Positions 27,038 to 36,552 of a stretch of 64,000 bases of DNA are shown piece by piece; the first letter of the stretch is position 1; every line of letters begins with the position of its first letter. The notes under the pieces were generated by a model. That model ran no database searches. It was not told the origin of the DNA and was given only the letters and a program-made list of their open reading frames with translations. A program made the position numbers and the translations under genes. The stretch is from Pelotalea chapellei (GTDB lineage: Bacteria > Desulfobacterota > Desulfuromonadia > Geobacterales > Pseudopelobacteraceae), in NCBI RefSeq assembly GCF_018531195.1, contig NZ_JAHDYS010000007.1, positions 1 through 64,000 on the forward strand. The letters run 5' to 3'.

Positions 27038-28029
27038 ATAACTGGTTACCTTTCCTGATTTGGATATTCAGCCAGGTAATGGCAGTGCTGGCATTGTTCG
27101 GCAGCCAACCGGCCTGGAACAGGTTGCTGCTTTTCGTGACCGGACATGCGATTGCTTCCGCCTGCCTCTCTCTGTTGCTTACCACAGCACTCCCCCGGCG
27201 AGTCAATGATCGGCGCTGGAGCCTGGCATTATTTTTCAGCTTCTCTTTTTTCATACCGATTCTCGGAAGTCTGGGAATGCTCGCAGCATTGGTTTACTTC
27301 CGTTTTTTCCAACGTTTCGAGGGACGTACGGAATTTTCCAGTGTCCCCATGTCCCCTTTCATGAGTGAGTCCGGCACCCCCGCCACTGGTATGGGGGAGG
27401 GAGGGGCCTGGTCGCGGCTAAGAGCGACCCAACTTCCGCGTCAGGTGCGTCTCAAGGCGATCATGGCAGCAAGTTCCGGCGGTGGTCCCAATACTACTCG
27501 CCTTCTGCAACTGGCCACGAGCGACAGCGATGATGAAATTCGGCTGTTGGCCTTCAATCTTTCCGATCGTCTGGAAAAGCTGATCAGCTCCGCTATTTCC
27601 GAATCGCTGAAAGCATTGCGCGCAACGGCAACTGAGGCTGACCGTGCACCACTCTGTCGCAAGCTGGCCTTTTCCTACTGGGAAATGATTTTTAATGATC
27701 TGGCGACAGAGGAACTGGCTGCTTTCTTTGCCCGGCAGTCACTTTTCTATGCCCGGCAGTCATTTGAAATCACCCCCATTGATGCTCCCCTGCTGGTCTT
27801 AATGGGACGACTGCATCTGTGGCAGGGAGATGTTCCTTCAGCCGAAATAGCGATTACCAACGCCTTGGAACAAGGTGCGCCCCGTGATCGGGTTGTTCCC
27901 TATCTTGCTGAAATTGCTTACCGCAAACGTGATTATCTGTCTCTGAAACGATATTTCGAGACAGATCCCCTGCTGCGGCATAAGCCTGAAATTGGCCAGG
28001 TTGCCAAGTTCTGGATGGATATACAATGA
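27034..28029 (+). CDS. pelE: PelE membrane TPR protein
   Basis: This 331-residue protein has two N-terminal membrane helices (LIWIFSQVMAVLALFG and a second around residues 66-90) and a cytoplasmic helical repeat domain with TPR character near the end (LVLMGRLHLWQGDVPSAEIAITNALEQG). This matches PelE, a cytoplasmic-membrane component that interacts with PelD, PelF and PelG in the Pel synthase. It overlaps both neighbours by 4 bases. Confidence 0.88.
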   Translation: MNNWLPFLIWIFSQVMAVLALFGSQPAWNRLLLFVTGHAIASACLSLLLTTALPRRVNDRRWSLALFFSFSFFIPILGSLGMLAALVYFRFFQRFEGRTEFSSVPMSPFMSESGTPATGMGEGGAWSRLRATQLPRQVRLKAIMAASSGGGPNTTRLLQLATSDSDDEIRLLAFNLSDRLEKLISSAISESLKALRATATEADRAPLCRKLAFSYWEMIFNDLATEELAAFFARQSLFYARQSFEITPIDAPLLVLMGRLHLWQGDVPSAEIAITNALEQGAPRDRVVPYLAEIAYRKRDYLSLKRYFETDPLLRHKPEIGQVAKFWMDIQ

Positions 28030-29537
28030 ACGCATTCCCAAAAGCCGATCACGTCGACATCATGCTACTCCTGGAAGGCACTTTCCCCTACGTCAGCGGT
28101 GGTGTATCCACGTGGGTGCACCAGATCATCAGCGGATTCCCTCAATATACCTTCGGAGCGGTTTTCATCGGCAGCAGACGCGGCGATTATGCAGAGATCA
28201 AATATGAGCTGCCTTCAAACCTTATTCACCTGGAAACCTGCTATCTGTACGACTTTGCCGATGCGCCGCTGATTGAGGAGCTGGCCGGAAGCCGCACACC
28301 ATTTGACACTATCCGGCACATGCATGCCATGTTTCACAAGCGGGATTTGACAGAACTTGAAAACTCTCTCAAAGTTCCTGATTTCTTCCTTGATCCTGTC
28401 TCCGGAGTCGACTTTCAGAACTTCCTTCACTCCCACCGGTCATGGGAGCTGATTTCTCAGCTTTATCAGCAACGCTGTAAAGACCCATCCTTTGTTGATT
28501 ACTTCTGGACTGTTCGCAACATGCACGCTCCGATCTGGCTGCTGGCGAAGACTGCCAACACACTTATCCCCGCACGCCTCTACCATACCGTATCTACCGG
28601 GTATGCCGGATTTCTTGGCACATTGCTGCATCACAGCAGCGGCCGCCCTCTACTGCTGAGCGAACATGGTATTTATACTAAAGAACGCAGGATTGACATT
28701 TTCAATAGCGACTGGATCCAGGACAACCGTAACGCCTTGCAAAGAGATCCCACAGAGGTCAGCTATTACCGGGACCTGTGGATCCGTTTCTTTGAAACGC
28801 TGGGACGCTTTTGCTATGGCGCATCCAGCACCATTGTCTCACTGTATGAAGGAGCCCGAAATCGGCAGTTGGATGATGGTGCACTACCGGAACGCACTAC
28901 TATAATCCCCAATGGAATAGACATTGACCGCTATGCACCTCTGCGCGAAGTCGTCCATGAAACCCCTCCCCTCGTTCTGACTCTGTTGGGCAGGGTCGTA
29001 CCCATCAAGGACATCAAGACTTTCATCAGGGGATTACGCCTGATTGCCAACCAACTGCCGTTTGTTCAGGGTTGGATTATCGGCCCTGAAGATGAAGATC
29101 CGGAGTATGCGGCGGAATGCAAGGCCCTTGTGGAAAGCCTCGATATTGCGGACCAGGTTCGCTTCATGGGGTTTAAAGACCCGCTGGACATCTTCCCCGG
29201 CACTGGCCTGGTGGTGCTAAGTTCGGTCAGTGAGGGATTGCCGCTGGTTGTTCTGGAAGCTTTTGCCGCAGGCATACCTGTTGTAGCCACTGATGTGGGC
29301 GCCTGCCGGCAGTTGATCCTGGGCTCTGGCGCTGAAGACGAGGCAATCGGGTCTGCTGGCGGAATTGTGGGCATCAATAACCCCCTGGCTCTGGCGGCTG
29401 AGTCACTGAGACTGCTCCAGGATCCGCAGCAATGGAAACAGGCCAGACAGGCGGGAATCGACCGCGTGGAACGTTTCTACAAGCACCGGCAAATGTTTGA
29501 CAAATACCATGAACTGTACCATATGGGGCTGGTCTGA
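28026..29537 (+). CDS. pelF: PelF glycosyltransferase
   Basis: PelF is the cytosolic GT4-family transferase that polymerises Pel from UDP-activated GalNAc. The N-terminus MLLLEGTFPYVSGGVSTWVHQI is characteristic of PelF; the C-terminal Rossmann domain carries the donor-binding block SSVSEGLPLVVLEAFAAGIPVVATDVGACRQL with the EX7E-type glutamates. Length (503) equals the family norm. It overlaps pelE by ATGA and pelG by one base (TGATG). Confidence 0.95.
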   Translation: MNAFPKADHVDIMLLLEGTFPYVSGGVSTWVHQIISGFPQYTFGAVFIGSRRGDYAEIKYELPSNLIHLETCYLYDFADAPLIEELAGSRTPFDTIRHMHAMFHKRDLTELENSLKVPDFFLDPVSGVDFQNFLHSHRSWELISQLYQQRCKDPSFVDYFWTVRNMHAPIWLLAKTANTLIPARLYHTVSTGYAGFLGTLLHHSSGRPLLLSEHGIYTKERRIDIFNSDWIQDNRNALQRDPTEVSYYRDLWIRFFETLGRFCYGASSTIVSLYEGARNRQLDDGALPERTTIIPNGIDIDRYAPLREVVHETPPLVLTLLGRVVPIKDIKTFIRGLRLIANQLPFVQGWIIGPEDEDPEYAAECKALVESLDIADQVRFMGFKDPLDIFPGTGLVVLSSVSEGLPLVVLEAFAAGIPVVATDVGACRQLILGSGAEDEAIGSAGGIVGINNPLALAAESLRLLQDPQQWKQARQAGIDRVERFYKHRQMFDKYHELYHMGLV

Positions 29538-30907
29538 TGGCGGGAATAGGGTTCGAACTTCGCAAGCTGCTCAAACGGGATTCATACTTTTCCCTACTCC
29601 AGACCTATGCCTACGCCGGCATCATCAGCTCGGGACCCTGGATACTTTCAATCATAGCTGTGCTGATCATTGGTATCATTTCCGTGCCGGTCGTCATTCC
29701 TGCGGTGCTGGTTTCCCAATTCCAGACTTGTATCACCTACCTGATCGCACTCTCCCTGATCTTTACCGGTTTGATGCAACTCTCCTTTACCCGCTATTGC
29801 GCCGACCGGATCTTTGAAAAGGAGCACTTCAGACTGTTGCCCAACCTGAACGGCCTTTTGCTGATCGTCACCACCCTTGGCGGCATCATTGCCTTTCCTC
29901 TGAGCCTGGTTCTTTTTCCCGATAATTCAATTATTTTCCGGTTGGTGTTTGCAACCACATTTGTTGTGCTCTCCTGCGTCTGGGTAGCGGCCATTCTTCT
30001 TTCCGGCCTGAAGGCCTACAAAGCGATATTGATAAATTTTGCGGCCGGCTACGGGATCGCTTTGATCCTGTCTATTTTTCTGCGTTTCTGGAAATTGGAA
30101 GGATTGATGCTCGCCTTCCTTACCGGGCAGTTCGTGCTGCTCAAAGGGATGCTTTTTGTTATTTTCCGCAATTACCCCTCACGCAATTTCATAGAATTTG
30201 ATTTCATCCGTCCCCGACGCATGCACGTGTCCCTGATTTTGACCGGGTTGTTCTATAATTTAGGGATCTGGATTGATAAATTTGTCTTCTGGTTCCATCC
30301 GTTTACCGGCTCAAATGTGATTGGTCCTTTAAGAGCTTCCGAAATTTATGACCTGCCCATTTTTTTGGCATACCTTTCCATTCTCCCCGGAATGGCCGTT
30401 TTTCTGGTACGCATGGAGACTGATTTCGTTGAATACTACGATCGATACTATGATGCAGTGCGCGAAGGTGGATCTCTCAGCTACATTCAGGAGATGAAGG
30501 ATGAAATGGTGCGCATGGCGCGCGAGGGGATCTACGACATCATCAAGATCCAGGCAATTGCCACTATTGTAGTTTTTCTAGCCGGCCGCACATTGCTTGA
30601 GATGGCGGGAATCTCAGTCGTGTACCTTCCTCTGATGTATATTGATGTGGTTGGGGCAGGTTTGCAGGTCGTCTTTTTGGGAATAATCAATATTTACTTC
30701 TATCTCGACAGACGTGGCAGGGCATTGACTCTTACGGGGGTTTTCGCAGCGCTCAATTGTGGGTTTTCTATATTTTCCATCCTCCTTGGCCCCTACTTCT
30801 ATGGCTACGGCTTTGCCGGCTCGCTCTGCATCAGCATTCTGTGCGGCATGCTACTGCTCGATCGGGACCTGGTTTCCCTGGAATACAAGACTTTCATGCT
30901 GCAGTAA
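29537..30907 (+). CDS. pelG: PelG, polytopic Pel transporter
   Basis: The 456-residue protein is almost wholly hydrophobic with about 12 membrane helices and begins MAGIGFELRKLL, typical of PelG. It belongs to the MOP flippase superfamily and is thought to move the growing polymer across the inner membrane together with PelD, PelE and PelF. It is the last gene of the operon and is followed by a terminator 60 bases downstream. Confidence 0.93.
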   Translation: MAGIGFELRKLLKRDSYFSLLQTYAYAGIISSGPWILSIIAVLIIGIISVPVVIPAVLVSQFQTCITYLIALSLIFTGLMQLSFTRYCADRIFEKEHFRLLPNLNGLLLIVTTLGGIIAFPLSLVLFPDNSIIFRLVFATTFVVLSCVWVAAILLSGLKAYKAILINFAAGYGIALILSIFLRFWKLEGLMLAFLTGQFVLLKGMLFVIFRNYPSRNFIEFDFIRPRRMHVSLILTGLFYNLGIWIDKFVFWFHPFTGSNVIGPLRASEIYDLPIFLAYLSILPGMAVFLVRMETDFVEYYDRYYDAVREGGSLSYIQEMKDEMVRMAREGIYDIIKIQAIATIVVFLAGRTLLEMAGISVVYLPLMYIDVVGAGLQVVFLGIINIYFYLDRRGRALTLTGVFAALNCGFSIFSILLGPYFYGYGFAGSLCISILCGMLLLDRDLVSLEYKTFMLQ

Positions 30908-30967
30908 GCGTGAGGAACTGGGACTGGGAACCAACTGGGAATAGTAAAATTTATTCAAAAGCTTACG

Positions 30968-31005
30968 AAAAAGCCCCTCCGGCCATATGACCGGAGGGGC
31001 TTTTT
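30968..31005. terminator. Bidirectional terminator ending the pel operon
   Basis: A perfect 15-bp stem with outer AAAAA/TTTTT and core GCCCCTCCGG lies between pelG and the convergent LysM gene. Confidence 0.95.
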
Positions 31006-31024
31006 CGTGGTTTAGAATCCCACC

Positions 31025-31777
31025 TTATTGGTTAGATTGTTTCAAGTAACAGTCCGCCTTATAGAGACTGGCATCTGCCGCCAGGGGAGATGCCGGATCC
31101 GCTGCCAGGAAGCGATCGAAAAGATCAAGAGCAGTGCGACAATCATCCTGCCGATACGCTTTCATGGCACGCTCAAATAAATTTTGTGCTTGTGCCGAGC
31201 GGTTATCAGCAGCAGGAGCAGAAGACTGCTGCGGTGCAGGTGCAGCAACAGGCGAAGTGGCCTTGGTAGCAGGAACAAAAATTTCCTTTGCCGACTCACG
31301 CTTGATTGGTTTCTTGACGCTGGTTCTCTCTGTTTGTTTCAGATCGTCCGGGGAAAGTTCGGCCTTTGGTTCTGCCGATCCTTTAACTGAGCCTTTAGGA
31401 AGATGTGCAGATAGAGGCTTCTTTCGTGGTCCCACAGCATGTTTGGGAGCAGTGCGCTTTTTTGTTTGCTCTTCCGGTTTCCGTGTCACCGGAACCTTGA
31501 GAGTATCACCGGCATAAATCAGATCAGGATTGCTGATATCATTGAAAAGCAGAATCTGTGGGAAATATGTCCCGTGCCCGCTGAATTTTCGCGAGAGTCC
31601 GGACAGTGTATCCCCCTTCTTCACAGGAACCTCTCGCACCAGAACACCATCCTTGGGCTGGCTCTTCTCTTCATCGGAAACCGGAGCAGGTGAATAAAGA
31701 TAGTATTGCTGCCCAAAAACCGGAACTGCCATAAGAAGCAAGGCTGCCAAGGTAATTCCCGGTGCGCGTCGAGTCAT
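31025..31777 (-). CDS. Secreted LysM and TPR protein
   Basis: A signal peptide (about residues 1-22) is followed by one LysM domain (VPVKKGDTLSGLSRKF to GDTLKVPV), a Lys/Pro/Ser-rich linker, and a C-terminal TPR-like repeat (AMKAYRQDDCRTALDLFDRF). LysM binds peptidoglycan, so it is probably a periplasmic scaffold. I chose the ATG at 31777, one base past the stop of the upstream gene (TGACATG); an in-frame ATG at 31807 lies inside that gene. The two genes form an operon, both with TPR-like modules. Confidence 0.75.
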   Translation of the reverse strand: MTRRAPGITLAALLLMAVPVFGQQYYLYSPAPVSDEEKSQPKDGVLVREVPVKKGDTLSGLSRKFSGHGTYFPQILLFNDISNPDLIYAGDTLKVPVTRKPEEQTKKRTAPKHAVGPRKKPLSAHLPKGSVKGSAEPKAELSPDDLKQTERTSVKKPIKRESAKEIFVPATKATSPVAAPAPQQSSAPAADNRSAQAQNLFERAMKAYRQDDCRTALDLFDRFLAADPASPLAADASLYKADCYLKQSNQ

Positions 31778-31778
31778 G

Positions 31779-34700
31779 TCAGTACCTGTTCCCCAGTTGA
31801 TCTTCATACTTCAGAACATTGGTTACCTTGATGTTGGTGCCTACACTCGTGCCGAATTTTATTCTGAACGAGACTTTTATGCTTCGCTTTTCACCGGCAC
31901 CGAGCTCTTTGAATTTCCAGACGATATTGCCACCACTTACCGAGCTGTTGGCCGGATCGGATGCGACCAACTCCAACTGCTCCGGCCAGGCGCTCTGCAG
32001 CTCCACAACCTTGGCCAGATTGGACCCACGATTGGTAATAGTCAGGTCAAATGAGGCAACTTCGCCCGGTTTAAGACGACCGTTTTGTCCGGCCATAGAC
32101 ATCTGCAGGACCGGGCGTGAGAACATCAGGTGGGTCGATGCCACACCGGCCCGAATTGGTTCACCTTCGGGTGCGAGAGTTATTTGAATAGTTCCTTCGG
32201 AACCATCAGCGGCCGTACGCGTTGTTGTAATCTCCAGCCCAAAACTGGCCTCTTCCTTTGGTTCGAGGGGACCCAGTTCAGTAATGACCGGCTCATTGGC
32301 CTGCCTGATACTGTCACGGTTAAGATCGTGGAAAATCGTTATGCCCTGTACACCGGTTACGGTGGGAGCCAGTCTGAATTTTTCACGGACGTTACCGGTA
32401 TTAGTCACCACGAAAGGAACCGTAAAGGTCTGCCCGGGAATAATGCTGAGACGCTCGGAACCGGCCTTGACTGCTACGCCATGCACTGCTTTGACATTGG
32501 CTATGTTCGAAACAAACGCGGCACTGGTACCGAGTTGTTTATTGACCAGATCGGCCCGACAAAGTAGTTCCTGACCAGCAAGCGAATCCTCCTTGAGCTG
32601 GAAGGAAAGCAGGTATTCCTTGCTTTCGCCCGATTTGATCTGGAGACCGTCCAGCACGAGTGCACCCTTGGATTCAAGCCTGAATCCTGCAGCGGCAAAA
32701 TCGACAGGCTCAAGCTGTGGAGGGAAACTGAGCCGGAAGGTTATGTCCTGGCCGGAGGTTGATCCGACATTAAGCACAGCCACGCGATAGGTAATTTTTT
32801 CACTCGGCAGCGGTTGTGGCTTGTCAACTTTAAGCACAGCCCTCAACAGAGGCGCCGCAGCAATTAGGCCGAGCTCACGTGACTGACTGGCCTCGCTCGC
32901 TAAACGGGAAGAAGCTTTGACCGGATGAGTTATTCGCAGCCCATCGATACTGGCAGAAGGAATTGTCAGACTTACTACGCCTTTGAAGGCTTCACCCGGA
33001 GCGAGTGAAGGAGTCTGGGTAATTGCCTGGTCAGGCGCCGCTGCTGATGCGAAAACAGTATTGAACCCGACCGGAAAGCCGGATTCCAAGGAGAAGGAAT
33101 CGTTACCATTGCCACGATTGATAACTTCGAACGGAACGCTGATGCGACGGCCGACTTCATAGGAGGGCAAGCGCTCCAGCAGGTTGAATTCAAATCCGGC
33201 AAACTGGGCTACTTCCAGCCTGAGTACCTGGGCGTTTTCCGGCAGCTCGGTCGGTGCAGGCTCGGTTGCTGCAACTTTTGGCGGCAGGGCCACGGCAACC
33301 CCCAGCTCTTTGAGCTTAGCAGTTGCTGATGCGGCAGCAGTGGAACCGGGATACTTTTCAAGAACTGATTGATACTGTGCAATGGCCTTTTCCCGCAGTG
33401 CCGCTTTTGCGATACGAGCCTTCTCATCCGACTCGCGCTGACGCGCCACGCGCTCTTCCTCGGCCTTGACCGCTGCCTGGCGCTGCTCCTCCTGACGAAC
33501 GGCGGCCTGGCGGGCCAACTCGGCATCCGCTGCGGCTCTTTCGGCTGCCAAGCGTTCCTGTTCCTGTCGAGCGGCAGACAGACGCGCAGACTCTGCAGCG
33601 GCAGCAGCCTGCTGCTCTTTTGCAACTTTTTCAGCAGCTGTCCGTTCCTGTTCAGCTTTCAAAAGGGCCAGGCGCTGTTCTTCTGCCCGTTCCCGGGCAA
33701 GCCGCTGCTCTTCGGCCTGGACTCGGGCAAGCCGTTCCTGCTCCAGTTTCTGGGCTGCCTGTCGAGCAGTTTCTTCAGCAGCGATACGTACCTGTTCGGC
33801 TTTTACTGCAGCCTGACGATCCTCTTCAGCTTTAAGCGCCGCGATCCTGACCTGTTCAGCCTGCTCTGCAGCTTTGCGATCCTCTTCAGTCTTTATTGAA
33901 GCGAGACGATTCTTTTCTGAAACAGCAATGCGCTCTTCTTCAGCTTTTTTGGCAGCAGCTTGCTCCTGCTCTATTTTTGCGGCAGCCTGACGATCCTGTT
34001 CTGCTTTTAGCGCTGCGATCCTGGCCTGTTCAGCCTGCTCTGCAGCTTTGCGCTCTTCCTCAACCTTTATTGAAGCAAGGCGATTCTTTTCTGAAACAGC
34101 AATGCGCTCTTCTTCAGCTTTTCTGGAAGCGGCCCGCTCCTGCTCTATTTTTGCGGCAGCCTGACGATCCTGTTCTGCTTTCAATGTCGCCAAACGCGCT
34201 TTTTCATTTTCAACAGCTATTCGCGCCTCTTCAGCTTTCGCAGCAGCATTCCGCTCTTCCTCGGACTTCAGAGCTGCCAGCCTTTGCTGTTCAGCTTTCT
34301 GGGAAGCCTGTCGATCTTCTTCCGCCTTCAGCGCTGCCAGTCGAGCCTGCTCAGCAGCCGAAGCAGCCGCGGCTCGGGCCTCTTCCGCCTTTACAGCCAC
34401 AATGCGCTCTTCTTCAGCCTTGGCGGCAGTGATTCGCTCCTGCTCGGCCAATTTGCGTGCCAGCTGTTCCTTATCCGCCTGTTCTTTGGCAAGGCGGTCC
34501 TTTTCAATTTTGGCCTTCAGAGCTGCCGTCTGAACCGGCTTCCCGGCAGCCGAGGCACCACTGGACAGTTTCTCACCCTTTTCATAACGACTGGTCAGGG
34601 CGAGAAGTTCTTCTTCAACAGTACCTCTAAGCGGATTATCGGGATATTCTTTGGAGAATTGGGACATGAAGCGGGCAGCATCCTGCTGATTACCGCTTTT

Positions 34701-34952
34701 GAAATAGGCGCGGGAAAGCCAGAAAAGTGCCATGTCCCGCAGAGGAGTGTCGGGGTACTTTTGCAGTACCTCGTTCATCTTGGCTATTGCACCGGCATAA
34801 TCTTTTTGTTGATATGCGTTGAATCCGGATATGAAAACCTGAGAGTCTTCGGTTTCCTGACAGAAACCGGGTGGGACCACAAGTGATGAAATTAGTGCCA
34901 GCGCGACGAAGAGCCGGGAAAAGGTGTTGCGGCATAATTTCAATGAAATCAC
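31779..34952 (-). CDS. Large secreted coiled-coil protein with DUF11-like domains
   Basis: The 1057-residue protein has a signal peptide, then a YbgF-like TPR pair (residues 40-115: AYQQKDYAGAIAKMNEVLQKYPDTPL), then about 400 residues of Ala/Glu/Lys/Gln-rich helix built of KAEEER-type heptads, as in TolA. The rest (about 560-1057) is beta-sandwich material with repeated TNTGNV and NRGS motifs, like DUF11/CARDB domains of surface proteins. The helix could span the periplasm. Function is unknown; cell-envelope spanning or adhesion are guesses. Part of the helix is encoded by tandem DNA repeats. Confidence 0.75.
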   Translation of the reverse strand: MISLKLCRNTFSRLFVALALISSLVVPPGFCQETEDSQVFISGFNAYQQKDYAGAIAKMNEVLQKYPDTPLRDMALFWLSRAYFKSGNQQDAARFMSQFSKEYPDNPLRGTVEEELLALTSRYEKGEKLSSGASAAGKPVQTAALKAKIEKDRLAKEQADKEQLARKLAEQERITAAKAEEERIVAVKAEEARAAAASAAEQARLAALKAEEDRQASQKAEQQRLAALKSEEERNAAAKAEEARIAVENEKARLATLKAEQDRQAAAKIEQERAASRKAEEERIAVSEKNRLASIKVEEERKAAEQAEQARIAALKAEQDRQAAAKIEQEQAAAKKAEEERIAVSEKNRLASIKTEEDRKAAEQAEQVRIAALKAEEDRQAAVKAEQVRIAAEETARQAAQKLEQERLARVQAEEQRLARERAEEQRLALLKAEQERTAAEKVAKEQQAAAAAESARLSAARQEQERLAAERAAADAELARQAAVRQEEQRQAAVKAEEERVARQRESDEKARIAKAALREKAIAQYQSVLEKYPGSTAAASATAKLKELGVAVALPPKVAATEPAPTELPENAQVLRLEVAQFAGFEFNLLERLPSYEVGRRISVPFEVINRGNGNDSFSLESGFPVGFNTVFASAAAPDQAITQTPSLAPGEAFKGVVSLTIPSASIDGLRITHPVKASSRLASEASQSRELGLIAAAPLLRAVLKVDKPQPLPSEKITYRVAVLNVGSTSGQDITFRLSFPPQLEPVDFAAAGFRLESKGALVLDGLQIKSGESKEYLLSFQLKEDSLAGQELLCRADLVNKQLGTSAAFVSNIANVKAVHGVAVKAGSERLSIIPGQTFTVPFVVTNTGNVREKFRLAPTVTGVQGITIFHDLNRDSIRQANEPVITELGPLEPKEEASFGLEITTTRTAADGSEGTIQITLAPEGEPIRAGVASTHLMFSRPVLQMSMAGQNGRLKPGEVASFDLTITNRGSNLAKVVELQSAWPEQLELVASDPANSSVSGGNIVWKFKELGAGEKRSIKVSFRIKFGTSVGTNIKVTNVLKYEDQLGNRY
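33811..34186. repeat. 174-bp in-frame tandem duplication
   Basis: Within the coiled-coil gene, sequence from about 33811 recurs 174 bp (58 codons) later with high identity; for example TATTGAAGC at 33894 and at 34068, each followed by GATTCTTTTCTGAAACAGCA. The repeat keeps the frame and the heptad pattern. Confidence 0.8.
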
Positions 34953-35119
34953 AGTAATGGACCTCTTATGGCCGGCACGGGAAAAAGGCGCACGGAGAGC
35001 GAATATATATCAGGTAAAATGGGGATTAAATAGCACCTCTCCGTGGTATTGTCAACGAAAGAAACAGGTTCAAAGTGCGGTAGGTACGGCACTTTCAGGG
35101 ATTTTACTCCATCTGGATA

Positions 35120-36340
35120 TTAGCGGACGTGGTCTTCTGGGTATGCTCCGATTTTATGAATGCTCAGGTCAGCACCATGATACTCATCCTCTTCCTCAAG
35201 GCGTATGCCAAAGATTTTTGATAGTAATCCATAGACGACAACGCTGCTGATCACGGCAAAAGCAACAGCGGCGACTGTGCCGGCCAACTGGGAAATGAAA
35301 CTGACGCCCCCCATGCCTCCCAAAGCCTTCTGCCCAAAGATACCGGCCGCAATGCCTCCCCAGGAACCAATCACTCCATGCAACGGCCATACACCCAGAA
35401 CGTCGTCGATTTTAAGTACTTCCTGCTCATAATGAAAGCCATACACAAAGATGATTGAAGCAATTACGCCAACAGCAAAGGATGCGAGAGGATGCATGAT
35501 GTCACTGCCTGCGCACACTGCAATCAGCCCGGCAAGGGCACCATTGTGGATAAACCCGGGGTCGTTTTTGCCTGCTACTAATGCAGCCAGGATGCCCCCC
35601 ACCATGGCCATCAATGAGTTGACCGCTACCAGACCGGAAATTTTTTCGAGGTTTCCCGCGCTCATCACATTGAATCCGAACCAGCCTATGGCAAGAATCC
35701 AGGAACCAAGAGCCAGAAAAGGGATGTTGCTGACCGGAATAGGATGAGATTTTCCGCGGATGTAGCGTCCCATACGCGGGCCAAGAATAATTACAGCAGG
35801 AAGGGCGATCCATCCGCCAATGGAATGAACTACTACGGAACCGGCGTAATCATGAAATTCTGCACCGCCGATTTTCTTAAAAATGCCCTGGAGCAGGGAG
35901 GCGTTCTGACCCCAGATAAGTGATTCGAATAGAGGGTAGGATAAACCGGCAAAGATTGCACCTGCTGTCACCTGGGGCCAAAACTTGGCACGCTCGGCGA
36001 TACCGCCGGAAATGATGGCAGGTATGCAAGCGGCAAAACAGAGCAGGAAGAAAAAGTGCACGAGATCATAGCCCTGTGTTTTGCCGAGCAATTCTTCGGC
36101 AGGTTTGAAAAAGGAAATACCGTAGGATATGGGAAAACCAACGAGGAAATAAACGAACGTAGAAACCGCCCAGTCAGTGAGGATCTTGACAAAGGCATTA
36201 ACCTGATTTTTCTTCCGTACAGTTCCGACTTCCAAAAATGCAAATCCGGCGTGCATGGCAAACACCATGACAGCACCCAGCATCAGAAAAAGAACATCCG
36301 CACTACCCTTTAGCCCTGTCACCGTTGACATGGTCTCCAT
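35120..36340 (-). CDS. amt: Ammonium transporter Amt
   Basis: The 406-residue protein has about 11 membrane helices and the Amt signature: FLEVGTVRKKN near residue 36, SGGIAERAKF near 110, AGSVVVHSIGGW near 165 with the first pore His, and the pore His in WPLHGVIGSWGG near 320. It conducts ammonium into the cell. No glnK gene is next to it here, unlike in many proteobacteria. It has its own upstream region with a sigma-54-like promoter. Confidence 0.95.
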   Translation of the reverse strand: METMSTVTGLKGSADVLFLMLGAVMVFAMHAGFAFLEVGTVRKKNQVNAFVKILTDWAVSTFVYFLVGFPISYGISFFKPAEELLGKTQGYDLVHFFFLLCFAACIPAIISGGIAERAKFWPQVTAGAIFAGLSYPLFESLIWGQNASLLQGIFKKIGGAEFHDYAGSVVVHSIGGWIALPAVIILGPRMGRYIRGKSHPIPVSNIPFLALGSWILAIGWFGFNVMSAGNLEKISGLVAVNSLMAMVGGILAALVAGKNDPGFIHNGALAGLIAVCAGSDIMHPLASFAVGVIASIIFVYGFHYEQEVLKIDDVLGVWPLHGVIGSWGGIAAGIFGQKALGGMGGVSFISQLAGTVAAVAFAVISSVVVYGLLSKIFGIRLEEEDEYHGADLSIHKIGAYPEDHVR

Positions 36341-36387
36341 GTACTACCCCCGCCATTTTTAATTTACCAACTACGGCCCCCGCCAGC

Positions 36388-36403
36388 AGCAAGAAGGCTG
36401 CCA
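36388..36403 (-). promoter_or_regulatory. Candidate sigma-54 promoter of amt
   Basis: On the minus strand TGGCAGC, 4 bases, then TTGCT fits the -24/-12 consensus with both GG and GC conserved at the right spacing. Transcription would start near 36376, leaving a 36-base leader. Nitrogen control by NtrC and sigma-54 is well known for amt genes; no NtrC site was recognised. Confidence 0.55.
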
Positions 36404-36552
36404 AGAACGACATTGGCCTAACACTCTAAAAAAACTGAAATTGCTTATTTTGTACACACCGAACCGAGCCATATAATTAGGCAATAGTGCCTCTATTTTA
36501 AGCAGCAGATCCACTTTAAGAGCACTTTTAATTCCGGCCAGGACCGGCTAGA

